Assembly: GCF_009725165.1 (NCBI RefSeq)
Contig: NZ_WNZW01000016.1
Location: forward strand, 40,465 to 104,464
Direction of reading: 5' to 3'
DNA length: 64,000 nucleotides
Source of the DNA: Paenibacillus woosongensis
Lineage (GTDB): Bacteria > Bacillota > Bacilli > Paenibacillales > Paenibacillaceae
In this document: positions 16,928 to 26,512 of the stretch, one piece after another
How the letters are laid out: each line of letters starts with the position of its first letter
Numbering within the stretch: position 1 is the first letter of the stretch
Notes under the pieces: generated by a model
What the model saw: the letters and a program-made list of their open reading frames with translations, nothing else
What the model was told of the DNA's origin: nothing
Databases searched by the model: none
Translations under genes and position numbers: made by a program

Positions 16928-18397
16928 ATGACAGCATTAAGAGAAGAAAAATACAGAAAATTGGAGCAGGCGGTGCCTGGTGAGCTGGAAAAGCTCCAGG
17001 ACCTGGTTAAGAATTGTCCATGGAGGCAAACTTATCATATTCAGCCCCCGTATGGCCTGTTGAACGATCCAAACGGCTTTACATTCTATCAAGGCGAGTA
17101 TCATTTATTCTATCAATGGTTTCCTTTGGGAACATTTCATGGCATGAAATATTGGTATCATACGAAATCGAAGGATTTGGCCCACTGGGACAATGTCGGC
17201 ATTGGGATTGAGCCCGGCGATGCCCATGATTCTCATGGGGCGTATTCCGGAAGCGGGATCGTTAAGGACGGCAAACTGTATTTAATGTATACGGGCAATA
17301 CGCGGGACGAGCAATGGAACAGGCATCCTTATCAGAACCTGGCGATCATGGACAGCAGCGGCATGATTACGAAGCTCGACCATCCTGTGATCGACTCGGT
17401 GCCCCCTGGCTACACGGATCACTTCAGGGATCCGAAGGTGTGGAGCAGCAACGGCGAATATTATTGCGTTCTGGGAGCACAGCGAACCAATGGCACCGGT
17501 TGTGCCGTAATGTACAGTTCTCAGGATTTGCATACCTGGAATTTCAAGGGCGAAATTTCTACAAAACTGACAGACTTCGGATACATGTGGGAGTGCCCGG
17601 ATTATTTCGAACTGGATGGACAGGGTGTATTGTTGTTTTCACCGCAAGGCATCGAACCTCTCGGAGATTATTATCAGAACATATTCCAATCGGGTTATAT
17701 TGTCGGTCAACCGCTTGATCTGACAACAAGCAAGCTGGAGCATGGGGAATTCCAAGAGCTGGACAGGGGCTTTGACTTCTATGCGCAGCAAACGACGGCA
17801 GCAGCAGACGGGCGGAGGATCCTTGTAGGCTGGATGGGGCTTCCCGATGCCAATTATCCGACGGACAATCACGGGTGGGCCAATTGCCTGACTCTGCCGA
17901 GAGAATTGACGCTCCAAGGCAGCAAAATCCATCAGCGTCCGGTCAGGGAACTGGAGAAGCTGAGAAAACAAGGGGTCAAGGGTGAAGCCATTTTGCAGGA
18001 TGAGACAAAGAGCTTTGCCGGATTCGAGGGAATGACTTATGAGCTGGTTTGTGAGTTTACCAATACGGATGCCGAGCAATTCGGCATTGAGTTTCGGGCA
18101 GGAGAGAACGAGAAGACAGTACTGTCGTATGATCGGAATTCGAAAAAGGTCATTTTGGACAGATCATTATCCGGCTACCCTGTTGCCGTGGAATACGGAA
18201 GCGTACGGCGCTGCCATCTGGATGCGGAGAACATTAAATTCCAGCTTTATGTAGATACCTCGTCCGTTGAGATCTTCGTCAATGATGGGGAAGAGGTGTT
18301 TACGAGCCGCATTTTCCCTAGTCGGGAAAGTACGCAAATCCGCTTTTTTGCAAAAGGGGGAACGGCTGCTTGCCGAGCATCGCTATGGAAAATATAG
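16928..18397 (+). CDS. sacA: Sucrose-6-phosphate hydrolase (GH32)
   Basis: Cytoplasmic GH32 enzyme that splits sucrose-6-phosphate from the PTS into glucose-6-phosphate and fructose. The N-terminal five-bladed propeller shows the nucleophile motif LLNDPNG (D47), FRDPKVW (transition-state Asp) and WECPDYF (acid/base Glu); a C-terminal beta-sandwich ends with TSSVEIFVNDGEEVFTSRIFP. The length of 489 residues is typical and there is no signal peptide. GGAGATGGAGG precedes the ATG. It is the first gene of an operon with fructokinase and the PTS permease. Confidence 0.93.
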   Translation: MTALREEKYRKLEQAVPGELEKLQDLVKNCPWRQTYHIQPPYGLLNDPNGFTFYQGEYHLFYQWFPLGTFHGMKYWYHTKSKDLAHWDNVGIGIEPGDAHDSHGAYSGSGIVKDGKLYLMYTGNTRDEQWNRHPYQNLAIMDSSGMITKLDHPVIDSVPPGYTDHFRDPKVWSSNGEYYCVLGAQRTNGTGCAVMYSSQDLHTWNFKGEISTKLTDFGYMWECPDYFELDGQGVLLFSPQGIEPLGDYYQNIFQSGYIVGQPLDLTTSKLEHGEFQELDRGFDFYAQQTTAAADGRRILVGWMGLPDANYPTDNHGWANCLTLPRELTLQGSKIHQRPVRELEKLRKQGVKGEAILQDETKSFAGFEGMTYELVCEFTNTDAEQFGIEFRAGENEKTVLSYDRNSKKVILDRSLSGYPVAVEYGSVRRCHLDAENIKFQLYVDTSSVEIFVNDGEEVFTSRIFPSRESTQIRFFAKGGTAACRASLWKI

Positions 18398-18442
18398 CTC
18401 TCAAACAAGACGGATTTGAATATAAAACGGGGCGGTGACAAC

Positions 18443-19444
18443 GTGGGACAGTTATTTGCAATCGGAGAAGTGTTAATTGATTTTATCCCCTTACAAAAAG
18501 GGAGCCCGCTGAAGGACGTACAGGCCTTTGAACGAGCGGCAGGAGGCGCGCCAGCCAACGTAGCGGCTTCTGTCGCCAAGCTTGGCGGGAACGCCTCCAT
18601 GCTGACTAAGCTAGGAAAGGACGCCTTTGGGGATTACTTAATCGAGCAGCTGGCTCATGCGGGAGTAAGGACAGATCTTATCCGGCGAACAGACGAGGCC
18701 AACACGGGTTTGGCGTTCGTATCGCTGCGTGAGGATGGAGAGAGGGATTTTTCCTTTTATCGCAGCCCCTCGGCCGACTTGCTATTGTCCGAAGACGAAA
18801 TTGATCCGGGTATTTTCGGTACGAACGATATTTTGCATTTCGGCTCGGTCGATCTTGTGGAAAGTCCGATGAAGCAGGCGCATTTGAAAGCGATTCATGC
18901 AGTAAAAAGTCAGGGAGGGCTCATCAGCTTTGACCCGAACGTCCGGCTTCCTTTATGGCATAGTCCGGAGGAGTGCCGGAGAACGATTCAAGATTTTATT
19001 CCCGTCGCCCATCTTATAAAGATTTCTGAAGATGAACTGGAGTTCATTACGGGTATAACGTCAAAGAAGGAGGCGATTGCTTCCTTGTTTCAAGGAGATG
19101 TCCTAGCCGTTGTCTATACCCGAGGGAAAGAGGGAGCGGAGCTCTATCTTTCTGCGGATGAGAAGTATAAGGGGCGAGGATTTAACGTCAAAGTTCAGGA
19201 CACGACAGGGGCCGGCGATGCGTTTGTCGGAGGTTTTCTGTATAAGCTGCTGGAAACGGGGGCTGCGCAGGACAACATCATAGAGGTGCTTCGCGTGCAT
19301 CATGATGAAATCCTGGAGTTTGCCAATGCCAGCGGGGCATGGACAACTGCAGGTAAAGGCGCGATTCCTGCTCTTCCTAGCCAGGCGGACGTGCATAAAT
19401 TAATTGAAATGCAATCGAACAAGGGGATGATGACGAATGTCTGA
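18443..19444 (+). CDS. scrK: Fructokinase (PfkB family carbohydrate kinase)
   Basis: Phosphorylates the fructose released by the hydrolase. PfkB signatures are present: GEVLIDFIP near the start, GGAPANVAASVAKLG and the C-terminal DTTGAGDAFVGGFLYKLL with the catalytic Asp. A GTG start at 18443 is preferred because it follows GGGGCGGTGA; the frame extends to a TTG at 18416 without a ribosome site. It overlaps the PTS gene by 8 bp, implying coupled translation. The symbol rests on context. Confidence 0.87.
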   Translation: MGQLFAIGEVLIDFIPLQKGSPLKDVQAFERAAGGAPANVAASVAKLGGNASMLTKLGKDAFGDYLIEQLAHAGVRTDLIRRTDEANTGLAFVSLREDGERDFSFYRSPSADLLLSEDEIDPGIFGTNDILHFGSVDLVESPMKQAHLKAIHAVKSQGGLISFDPNVRLPLWHSPEECRRTIQDFIPVAHLIKISEDELEFITGITSKKEAIASLFQGDVLAVVYTRGKEGAELYLSADEKYKGRGFNVKVQDTTGAGDAFVGGFLYKLLETGAAQDNIIEVLRVHHDEILEFANASGAWTTAGKGAIPALPSQADVHKLIEMQSNKGMMTNV

Positions 19445-21419
19445 AAATCGGGATATTGCCAAACAGGTCGTAGAGGCGGTCGGCGGCAAGGATAATATTG
19501 CATCCTTTGCGCACTGCGCTACGAGGCTGCGGATTATGGTACATGACAAAGATTTGATCGATCAGGCTAGAGTAGAGAATATTGATAAGGTAAAAGGAGC
19601 CTTCTTCAACTCCGGGCAGTTCCAGGTTATTTTTGGGACCGGCACAGTGAACCGGATCTTTGAGGAGGTGGAGAACCTCGGAATTACAGGCACAACGAAA
19701 GAAGATATTAAAAGCCAAAGCAAGAAGCAAGGAAATGTCTTTCAAAGATCGATCCGCACGTTCGGCGACGTATTCGTGCCGATTATTCCGGTGCTCGTGG
19801 CTACGGGATTGTTCATGGGATTACGCGGCTTGCTTACGCAAGAGCAGATTCTGTCGCTCTTTGGGATGACCGCAGCAGATATTCCCGCTAACTTCCTGCT
19901 CTTTACCCAGGTATTAACCGATACTGCGTTTGCGTTCCTGCCAGCGCTTGTCGCTTGGTCCGCATTCCGGGTATTCGGAGGCAGCCCGATTCTGGGTATC
20001 GTCCTGGGATTAATGCTGGTCAATCCAGCGCTTCCGAATGCTTACAGCGTGGCCAATGGTTCGGCTGAAGCCTTAGTCATGCTCGGCTTTATACCAGTGG
20101 TCGGGTATCAGGGCTCCGTGCTTCCTGCCTTTTTCATGGGTCTGCTGGGCGCAAAATTTGAAAAAATGCTGAGAAAACGCGTACCTGAAGCGTTGGATCT
20201 GATTTTGACGCCATTTATCACACTGCTCGTCATGATAACTCTGGGACTTTTCGTCGTCGGCCCTATTTTCCATTCCTTGGAGGAATGGGTGCTGCATGGA
20301 ACCACATTTATTTTGGGTCTTCCTTTCGGCATTGCGGGATTAGTTATCGGCTTCTTCAATCAAATCATTGTCGTGACGGGTGTTCATCATATTTTTAATT
20401 TTCTGGAAATACAGCTGCTGGAGCAGTTCGGCTCCAATCCGTTTAACGCATTGGTCACGAGCGCCATGGCTGCCCAGGGTGCAGCGTGCCTGGCGGTAGG
20501 CTTGAAAACCAAAAACGTCAAGCTGAAATCTCTCGCTTTGCCATCCTCGCTATCCGCTTTCTTAGGAATTACGGAGCCGGCGATCTTCGGCGTCAATTTG
20601 CGGTACATGAAGCCGTTTGTCATGGGATTGATCGGCGGGGCCGTCGGCGGCTTCCTAGCATCGTTGTCCGGTCTGGCCGCGACAGGAATGGCGATTACAG
20701 TTATACCGGGAACGCTGCTATATCTCAATGAACAGCTTCCAATGTACATCCTATGCAACCTGATTGCGATGGCGATCGCCTTTATATTGACGTGGCTATT
20801 TGGTTATAAGGATGAAGCAGCGGAAGAGACGGCAGCCACTGCGGGCGCAAATTCTCCGGGACAGGCTGCCTTACAAGCCGATACGAGAGCTTCCAAGGTA
20901 ATTGCTGCAGAACCTAGCCAAGTCAATGCGGATTCGTCGATAGAAGTGCTGAATGTGCCATCGCCCATTTCTGGAAAGTTGATTGCACTTGAAGAGGTTC
21001 CTGACCCTGCTTTTGCCCAGAAACACATGGGGGAAGGGTTTGCGGTTGAACCGAGCGAAGGCAAAGTATTAGCTCCGTTTGATGGTGAAGTGGCTCACAT
21101 TATGAATAAAAGCAAGCATGCGGTCATCCTGGCCCATGAAAGCGGCATGCAGCTCTTGATTCATATTGGAATCAACACCGTCTCTTTAAAAGGGGAAGGA
21201 TTTACGACTCATGTTCAGACCGGGGACATTGTAAAAGCAGGCCAACTGCTGATTGAGTTCGATGTCGATGCCATTCAACAGGCCGGGCTCTCCACGGTTA
21301 CTCCCGTAATTATTCCTTCGGGAACGGAGCAGGTCGCTGGGCTGACGGTGAAGGCAAGCCAAGGCCGAATAACGGCTAATAAAGAGGCCGTAATGGACGT
21401 CCAGTTCCAAACGAAGTAA
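19437..21419 (+). CDS. Sucrose-type PTS transporter, fused EIIBCA
   Basis: Imports and phosphorylates sucrose. Domains in order: EIIB (1-85) with the phosphocysteine motif HCATRLRI (C27), EIIC (about 105-460) with roughly ten membrane helices including the GVHHIFNFLEIQLLEQFG and FLGITEPAIFGVN loops, an Ala-rich linker, and EIIA of the glucose type (about 500-655) with LLIHIGINTVSLKGEGF carrying the phosphohistidine. Having its own EIIA means it does not depend on EIIA-Glc. It is the last gene of the operon and is followed by a strong terminator. Confidence 0.93.
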   Translation: MSENRDIAKQVVEAVGGKDNIASFAHCATRLRIMVHDKDLIDQARVENIDKVKGAFFNSGQFQVIFGTGTVNRIFEEVENLGITGTTKEDIKSQSKKQGNVFQRSIRTFGDVFVPIIPVLVATGLFMGLRGLLTQEQILSLFGMTAADIPANFLLFTQVLTDTAFAFLPALVAWSAFRVFGGSPILGIVLGLMLVNPALPNAYSVANGSAEALVMLGFIPVVGYQGSVLPAFFMGLLGAKFEKMLRKRVPEALDLILTPFITLLVMITLGLFVVGPIFHSLEEWVLHGTTFILGLPFGIAGLVIGFFNQIIVVTGVHHIFNFLEIQLLEQFGSNPFNALVTSAMAAQGAACLAVGLKTKNVKLKSLALPSSLSAFLGITEPAIFGVNLRYMKPFVMGLIGGAVGGFLASLSGLAATGMAITVIPGTLLYLNEQLPMYILCNLIAMAIAFILTWLFGYKDEAAEETAATAGANSPGQAALQADTRASKVIAAEPSQVNADSSIEVLNVPSPISGKLIALEEVPDPAFAQKHMGEGFAVEPSEGKVLAPFDGEVAHIMNKSKHAVILAHESGMQLLIHIGINTVSLKGEGFTTHVQTGDIVKAGQLLIEFDVDAIQQAGLSTVTPVIIPSGTEQVAGLTVKASQGRITANKEAVMDVQFQTK

Positions 21420-21423
21420 AGGC

Positions 21424-21458
21424 AAAGACCAACGCTGAGATGCGTTGGTCTTTTTTTG
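21424..21458 (+). terminator. Terminator of the sucrose operon
   Basis: AAAGACCAACGC pairs with GCGTTGGTCTTT, loop TGAGAT, followed by a T run. Confidence 0.9.
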
Positions 21459-21461
21459 TAT

Positions 21462-23255
21462 TTATATATGCTGTACATACGGACGGACAACCCAGACGCT
21501 TGCTCTGTAGATTATGCCGTTATAGGTGGCGGTAATATGAGTGATTCCCGGACGGATTCCTCGAATGTTTCCGTACTCATCAACCGTAGCAATAGAGGGA
21601 TCATCAATACTGAACATGGTATCCTGCGTAACCTTAAAGGGGAGACCGGATTCATTCACGTAGTAGGCCGCCACATCGAGCTCCGTTCCAATCGAAAGGG
21701 AGTATTCCTCAGAATCCAGGTAGAAGCGGCCAGATCCTTGTGCGTCCGTGACTTCGACAGCAATCCTTGTTTCTAATCCTTCGTAGGCTGCTTTGATCCA
21801 CGTTGTGCCTGGACTGTTTCCAGTAATATTGCCAAATACATCCACACTGGCGATGCTCGGGTCAAGTGATTCGTAGATGGAGGAATACGTCACATCTGTT
21901 ACGGAAGCGTCGGAATAGACGGCGTTAACGACAGTGGCTGCGGATTGACCTACGGATAGCTTGAGCTCTGGATGCTGAAATTCGAGTCTGGCCAATTCTG
22001 GATCCGATGGGCCTTCATTCGGTACAGATATTTTCAACACATGCATTTCATTTCTATAGCCTTGCCCGGTGTTTATTCTAACGGTTCCCGTTAAAAGGAG
22101 CCCTTGATTAATAGCAGTAATGCTATTTTTACTAAGTCCTAGATCTAAATCGCCAAACTGATATTTTTTTAGAGGAACAGCATTCTCGTCCAGTAGAATA
22201 ATATGGTATCTGGATTTACCGTTTTCGATGCTGGATGGTTTATTTTGCACGAACAGAACATAGCCATCATCCACCGGTTGGGTTCGAATAATCCTCTCTA
22301 TCTCATCCATGGCTGATGAATTCAGCGGTTTATTCCAGAGTTCATCCCCGGCTTCGTTGATCTTTTGCAGGTAATGGGCCTGTGTGCCAGGGTTATATCT
22401 GGTCAGAATATAATTCCCGTCTTCAGAAGTAATGCTGGTGGATGTAACATAGTCGGTCTCATCGGTTTTCATCCAGACGACTTCGCCGTTGTGGTCTATT
22501 TTTAGCAAATAAGGCAATGATACCCGATCATATTCCTCCAGTGTCCGACTCCCGGCTACGATAACACCGTCATCCGAAGTTAATATGATATTGTTGAACG
22601 ATCCACTGTAGCCGATTGGATAGGTTTTAGACCAAATTTCTTCTCCATTCGCATTAATTTTAAGGAGGTAAGCAGGGGAGCCGCTGTATTCGTTCCATCC
22701 GCCTCCGGTAATTACAAAATCGCCGTCAGAGGTTTCTTGAATATAACTAGCAGATTGCTGATAGTAGGGCATACGAGGATAATATTTCTGCCACAATAGC
22801 TCTCCATCCGCACTCAGCCTAAAAACATAGGGAACAAAACGCGGTCGGCCATAGGAGCCATCTCGAATTTCTCCGCCAACCAGGATGCTGCCGTCAGAAG
22901 TCTCGATGACCGTGAATGCTGTATTCTCCTCATAATCATAATCGTAATATACCATTTCTTTTTCCCATAAGATCTCGCCGCTGCTGTTCAGCTTGACGAC
23001 GTAAGAGCAGTTCTCATCCGGAGTTTCGCAATACTTGTCACCTGCGGCTACATAGCCTCCATCCGATGTAGCGGTTGCGGCATAACCAGATACACTCTTA
23101 TATAGCGGATGATTGCCTTCTAAGATGTGGGACCATTCAATGTGAGCTTCTTCCTCCAATGCAGCAGCGAACCCCTGATTTGGCCAACCCATCGAGAGCA
23201 TCAAGATAGCGAGGGTTACCAGCAAGAGTTTGTTCAAATTCAATTCCTTGGCCAC
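21462..23255 (-). CDS. Secreted propeller-like protein with C-terminal Big_2 domains
   Basis: 597-residue exported protein: signal peptide (KLLLVTLAILMLSMG...GFAAA), then about seven repeats of the form T-x-DGG-x-x-x-AG...Y-x-x-KLN-x-xGE-x-xW, which suggest a beta-propeller of the kind found in outside-surface or PQQ-like repeat proteins, followed by two bacterial Ig-like (Big_2) domains (about 435-510 and 515-595) with the D-P-S-IA-x-VD-x-x-G-x-I pattern. The GTG at 23255 sits eight bases after AAGGAG and is preferred over the ATG at 23273, which overlaps that site. A cell-surface binding role is likely; no enzyme motif was seen. Confidence 0.75.
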   Translation of the reverse strand: MAKELNLNKLLLVTLAILMLSMGWPNQGFAAALEEEAHIEWSHILEGNHPLYKSVSGYAATATSDGGYVAAGDKYCETPDENCSYVVKLNSSGEILWEKEMVYYDYDYEENTAFTVIETSDGSILVGGEIRDGSYGRPRFVPYVFRLSADGELLWQKYYPRMPYYQQSASYIQETSDGDFVITGGGWNEYSGSPAYLLKINANGEEIWSKTYPIGYSGSFNNIILTSDDGVIVAGSRTLEEYDRVSLPYLLKIDHNGEVVWMKTDETDYVTSTSITSEDGNYILTRYNPGTQAHYLQKINEAGDELWNKPLNSSAMDEIERIIRTQPVDDGYVLFVQNKPSSIENGKSRYHIILLDENAVPLKKYQFGDLDLGLSKNSITAINQGLLLTGTVRINTGQGYRNEMHVLKISVPNEGPSDPELARLEFQHPELKLSVGQSAATVVNAVYSDASVTDVTYSSIYESLDPSIASVDVFGNITGNSPGTTWIKAAYEGLETRIAVEVTDAQGSGRFYLDSEEYSLSIGTELDVAAYYVNESGLPFKVTQDTMFSIDDPSIATVDEYGNIRGIRPGITHITATYNGIIYRASVWVVRPYVQHI

Positions 23256-23411
23256 GAGCAAAACTCCTTCCATAACAATATTTGGTAAAGTATAATTACA
23301 TATCCATTATCAGGGGCTAGGGGTCAAAGTGAATATCCTTCAAATTACTTATATTGCTAGGTAAGAATACATGCTGCTGGCTTTAATTTTCATAGAAGGT
23401 CTGAGGTTCTT

Positions 23412-23464
23412 CAACAGATCGAAGCAATGTGTCGGTTGATCATAGAGTGGGTTTGATGTAAATT
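23412..23464 (+). promoter_or_regulatory. Promoter and shared operator of the cytochrome P450 gene
   Basis: The inverted repeat CAACAGA-N13-TCGGTTG (23412-23438) overlaps a -35 element TTGATC (23436-23441), followed by a 17-bp spacer and -10 TAAATT (23459-23464). The same arrangement with identical spacing occurs in front of the tetR gene at 25753-25805. Confidence 0.7.
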
Positions 23465-23537
23465 TTTTACTAACCGTCAGGTTGTCTGATTCATACAAAA
23501 CTAAAAAATGTTGTTTGTCTGAAAAGGAGGAAATCAT

Positions 23538-24767
23538 ATGCGAGAAATCATTCCGGTCTCAGAGATAACAAGGTTCAGCAGCAAAGCCGATGAATTCAAT
23601 CCTTATCCGTGGTATAAAGAGAAGCTGGTGCATGAGCCTGTCAGCTATCATTCGGAGACAAATACTTGGAATGTATTCAGGTACGACGACGTCAAACGGG
23701 TGCTCAGCGATCATGAATTCTTCTCCAGCGTGCGTTCAAGGACGATCATTGATGTGGGAACGAATACGAAGGAGGGCCATATCGCCGAGAAGCTCAATCT
23801 TGGTGTCGATCCCCCCGAACATCGTAAACGGCGTGCCCTGCTTGCGAGCGCATTTACTCCCCGCAGCCTGAAATTATGGGAGCCGCGCATCCGCGGCATC
23901 GTCGACGAGCTGATTGACGACATATTGGACAAAACGTCTGTCGATATTGTAAGCAGTCTGACATCCCCGCTTCCGACGATTGTCATGTCGGAGCTGCTTG
24001 GCGTGCCGTGGGAACACCGGAACCTGTTCAAGGAATGGGTGGACATTCTCTTCATGCCGACCAACAAGCAGAATGTGGATCAGGTGAATGAATTAAAAGG
24101 CAAGGCCGCTCGGGAATATTATTCATTCTTATATCCCTTAGTTTTGGATAAACGCGATCATCTGCAGGAGGACATCATTTCCGATTTGATCCGGGCGGAG
24201 GTCGATGGGGAACGGTTCACTGATGATGAGATCGTACGGACAACGATGTTCATTTTGGCAGCAGGCATCGAGACAACAAGCCATTTGATGGCCAATACGT
24301 TTTACTCTTTTTTATATGATGATGATACGATTTATAACGAACTGCGCCAGGATCCCCGGCTGATTCCGAATACGGTAGAAGAGATGCTGCGTTACCGTTT
24401 TCACATTAGCAAGATGGACCGGACGGTCAAGAAGGATAACAACCTGCTGGGGGTCGAGCTGAAGAAGGGGGATGTCGTCATCACTTGGATGAGCGCTGCC
24501 AACCACGATGAAGCAATGTTTGACGATCCGTTCAAGCTGGATATTCGCCGGCATAATAGTAAGAAGCATCTGACGTTCGGCAATGGCCCGCATTTCTGCC
24601 TGGGTGCTCCGCTCGCCAGATTGGAGGCTGCGATCATGCTCGAGCAATTCGTTCAGCGGTTTAGCAAAATCGAGCCTGTTCCCGGCTTTCAGTTAGAGGA
24701 TCACCTGCAGCCTTCGGCGGCTGGTCAATCCCTGCTGTCACTGCCGCTCGTCGCTTACTATGCTTGA
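23538..24767 (+). CDS. Cytochrome P450 (CYP109-like)
   Basis: Soluble class I haem monooxygenase of 409 residues. Visible motifs: the I-helix oxygen-activation motif AAGIETTSH, the K-helix E-x-x-R in VEEMLRYR, and the haem ligand loop FGNGPHFCLGAPLARLEA. The N terminus (EFNPYPWYKEKL, then VFRYDDVKRVLSDHEFFSS) resembles the CYP109 group of Bacillus, which hydroxylates fatty acids, terpenoids and steroids. AAAGGAGG precedes the ATG. No ferredoxin or reductase gene is adjacent. The operator shared with tetR suggests control by that TetR protein. Confidence 0.92.
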   Translation: MREIIPVSEITRFSSKADEFNPYPWYKEKLVHEPVSYHSETNTWNVFRYDDVKRVLSDHEFFSSVRSRTIIDVGTNTKEGHIAEKLNLGVDPPEHRKRRALLASAFTPRSLKLWEPRIRGIVDELIDDILDKTSVDIVSSLTSPLPTIVMSELLGVPWEHRNLFKEWVDILFMPTNKQNVDQVNELKGKAAREYYSFLYPLVLDKRDHLQEDIISDLIRAEVDGERFTDDEIVRTTMFILAAGIETTSHLMANTFYSFLYDDDTIYNELRQDPRLIPNTVEEMLRYRFHISKMDRTVKKDNNLLGVELKKGDVVITWMSAANHDEAMFDDPFKLDIRRHNSKKHLTFGNGPHFCLGAPLARLEAAIMLEQFVQRFSKIEPVPGFQLEDHLQPSAAGQSLLSLPLVAYYA

Positions 24768-24788
24768 CTAGCAGGCATTCATGCAACC

Positions 24789-24826
24789 TCAAAAAGGCTA
24801 ATCCTTTGGAAGGATCAGCCTTTTTG
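24789..24826. terminator. Bidirectional terminator between P450 and SDR genes
   Basis: AAAAAGGCTAATCCTT pairs with AAGGATCAGCCTTTTT between two convergent genes. Confidence 0.88.
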
Positions 24827-24848
24827 CCATTATCATTTCATATTGTCG

Positions 24849-25637
24849 CTATAGTGACTTGACCATCCCACCGTCGACAAGCACCGTCTGTCCTGTCGTG
24901 TAGGAATTAGCCGTCGAGGCCAGAAACACCACCATTTTGGCAAGCTCATCCGGCTGGCCATAACGGCCTAGAGGAATATTCTGCTCTGCCCTGGCACGAA
25001 TTTCCTCCATAGGGATATTCATTGATTCTGCTTTATGTTTATCCAATTGATAGATACGATCCGTCGCAATTCTTCCAGGCGCTACCGTGTTGATTAAAAT
25101 ACCGTAAGGAGCCAGCTCATGAGCCAGCGTCTTGGCCAGACCGGCGATACCCGCACGGTAGGTGTTGGAAAGAATAAGACCTTCAATGGGCTGCTTCACT
25201 GATGTTGATGTGATATTCACAATGCGGCCGTTTTTCGAGCGTTTTAAATAGGGAAGGGAACAGCGAATAAGCCGGATGACGCTCATCAAATTTTGATGAA
25301 AGGCGTGCTCCCACACATCGTCCTCCATTTCCTCGAACCTTCCGCTTGTCGGGCCGCCGGAATTTGTAACTAGAATATCCAAGCCTCCGAAAGCCGCGGC
25401 AGTGGCCTGAACTAAATCCTCGATATCCTGCTTCACGGAAAGATCTGTTACCCTATAGTGAACCTGCGCATCATAATGCCCCCTAATCTCTTCCGCTGCT
25501 GCCTTCAAATCATCCTCATGGCGTGAGCAAAGCATAATATGAGCTCCTTCACTGGCAAAGCATGCTGCGATCGCTCTCCCGATCCCTTTACTAGAGGCTG
25601 CTACGAGTACTTTTTTTCCTGTAAGATTCAAATTCAT
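24849..25637 (-). CDS. Atypical short-chain dehydrogenase/reductase
   Basis: 262-residue Rossmann-fold oxidoreductase. The cofactor motif is AASSKGIGRAIA instead of TGxxxGIG, the strand-4 motif is NSGG, the catalytic Ser is in INITSTS and Tyr in SNTYRAGIAGLAKTLA. The usual Y-x-x-x-K is altered: isoleucine stands where the lysine should be. This matches the BKR-like SDR subgroup that lacks a perfect NAD motif and catalytic tetrad, so classic carbonyl reduction is uncertain. The gene is divergent from tetR, with the operator between them. Confidence 0.83.
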   Translation of the reverse strand: MNLNLTGKKVLVAASSKGIGRAIAACFASEGAHIMLCSRHEDDLKAAAEEIRGHYDAQVHYRVTDLSVKQDIEDLVQATAAAFGGLDILVTNSGGPTSGRFEEMEDDVWEHAFHQNLMSVIRLIRCSLPYLKRSKNGRIVNITSTSVKQPIEGLILSNTYRAGIAGLAKTLAHELAPYGILINTVAPGRIATDRIYQLDKHKAESMNIPMEEIRARAEQNIPLGRYGQPDELAKMVVFLASTANSYTTGQTVLVDGGMVKSL

Positions 25638-25752
25638 AGGCCAACACTCCTTGATCTATTTATTTGCGCGCTGCTGATGTACAGTATCCTAATTCATTAT
25701 TCATTATATCCCGTTCTCACCTGTTAGAAGCTAAGGTAATGATAGAATATCC

Positions 25753-25805
25753 CAACAGAATCCCTCATTCTGTCGGTTGATATTAATTTCCTTATGATGT
25801 AAATT
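25753..25805 (+). promoter_or_regulatory. tetR promoter with the operator shared with the P450 gene
   Basis: CAACAGA-N13-TCGGTTG (25753-25779), also containing the tight repeat ACAGAAT-CCCTC-ATTCTGT; -35 TTGATA (25777-25782), 17-bp spacer, -10 TAAATT (25800-25805). A TATAAT reading leftward at about 25706 is a candidate for the SDR gene. Confidence 0.68.
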
Positions 25806-25911
25806 TTGAAAGGATGAAAGAGAACTCCAAATATGAAGATATAAAAAGTATAATCAGAGCTCGCAGCATCTTGATCGATGCATAACGCAAAGGAACAAGG
25901 AGTGCTAAACC

Positions 25912-26496
25912 ATGGCGTTTGATTATCGGGACGACAAGAGAAGCATCCGATCGAAGGAGCAGCTGAAGGAAGCTTTGTTTGAGCTTCTCTATGAGAAAGA
26001 GTGGAGACAGATTACGATACAGCACTTGACGAAAAAAGCGAAGCTGAACCGTTCCACCTTTTATCAGCATTATGAGAATAAATATGACTTGCTCGTACAA
26101 AATGTCGAGGCTTTATTTCAAGCCTTGAAAGAAACTGTGCTGTCTACCAGCATCGATAACAGCAGCGCGGATACGATCAGCTACGGCTACCTGCTGGCTT
26201 TCTATCGGCATCTGAAAGAACAGAGCTATTACTTCAAGGTGATTCTGAACAGGGGATACGAGCTGGATATTATGGAACTGTTCTCCGATATTGTCCAAGA
26301 GGCGATGGGGCAAGTCGTGGATGTTCAGCAAGCCATTGACGGAGTTCCTGCGGAGATCCACTGGCGATACAGCATCGCGGCTCATTTCTCAGTCGCAAGC
26401 TGGTGGCTGCAGAATGATTTTCCGTATTCGCCGGAATTCATGGCCGAAGCTGTGCTTAAGCTGACGAAAGAAGGGAAGCATCATGCCTTGTTATAA
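25912..26496 (+). CDS. TetR/AcrR-family regulator
   Basis: 194-residue repressor. The N-terminal DNA-binding domain reads KEQLKEALFELLYEKEWRQITIQHLTKKAKLNRSTFYQHYENKYDLL, with the helix-turn-helix and the F-Y-x-H-Y-x-x-K signature; the C-terminal helical ligand domain resembles the TetR_C_33 type. AAGGAG precedes the ATG. Because its own promoter and the P450 promoter carry the same 27-nt operator, it probably represses itself, the P450 and perhaps the divergent SDR gene. Confidence 0.87.
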   Translation: MAFDYRDDKRSIRSKEQLKEALFELLYEKEWRQITIQHLTKKAKLNRSTFYQHYENKYDLLVQNVEALFQALKETVLSTSIDNSSADTISYGYLLAFYRHLKEQSYYFKVILNRGYELDIMELFSDIVQEAMGQVVDVQQAIDGVPAEIHWRYSIAAHFSVASWWLQNDFPYSPEFMAEAVLKLTKEGKHHALL

Positions 26497-26512
26497 AACT
26501 TAAATATCCAAC

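Noticed and set aside
17639..18079. 146-codon minus-strand frame inside sacA
   Set aside because: Antisense to conserved GH32 sequence without any recognisable protein pattern.
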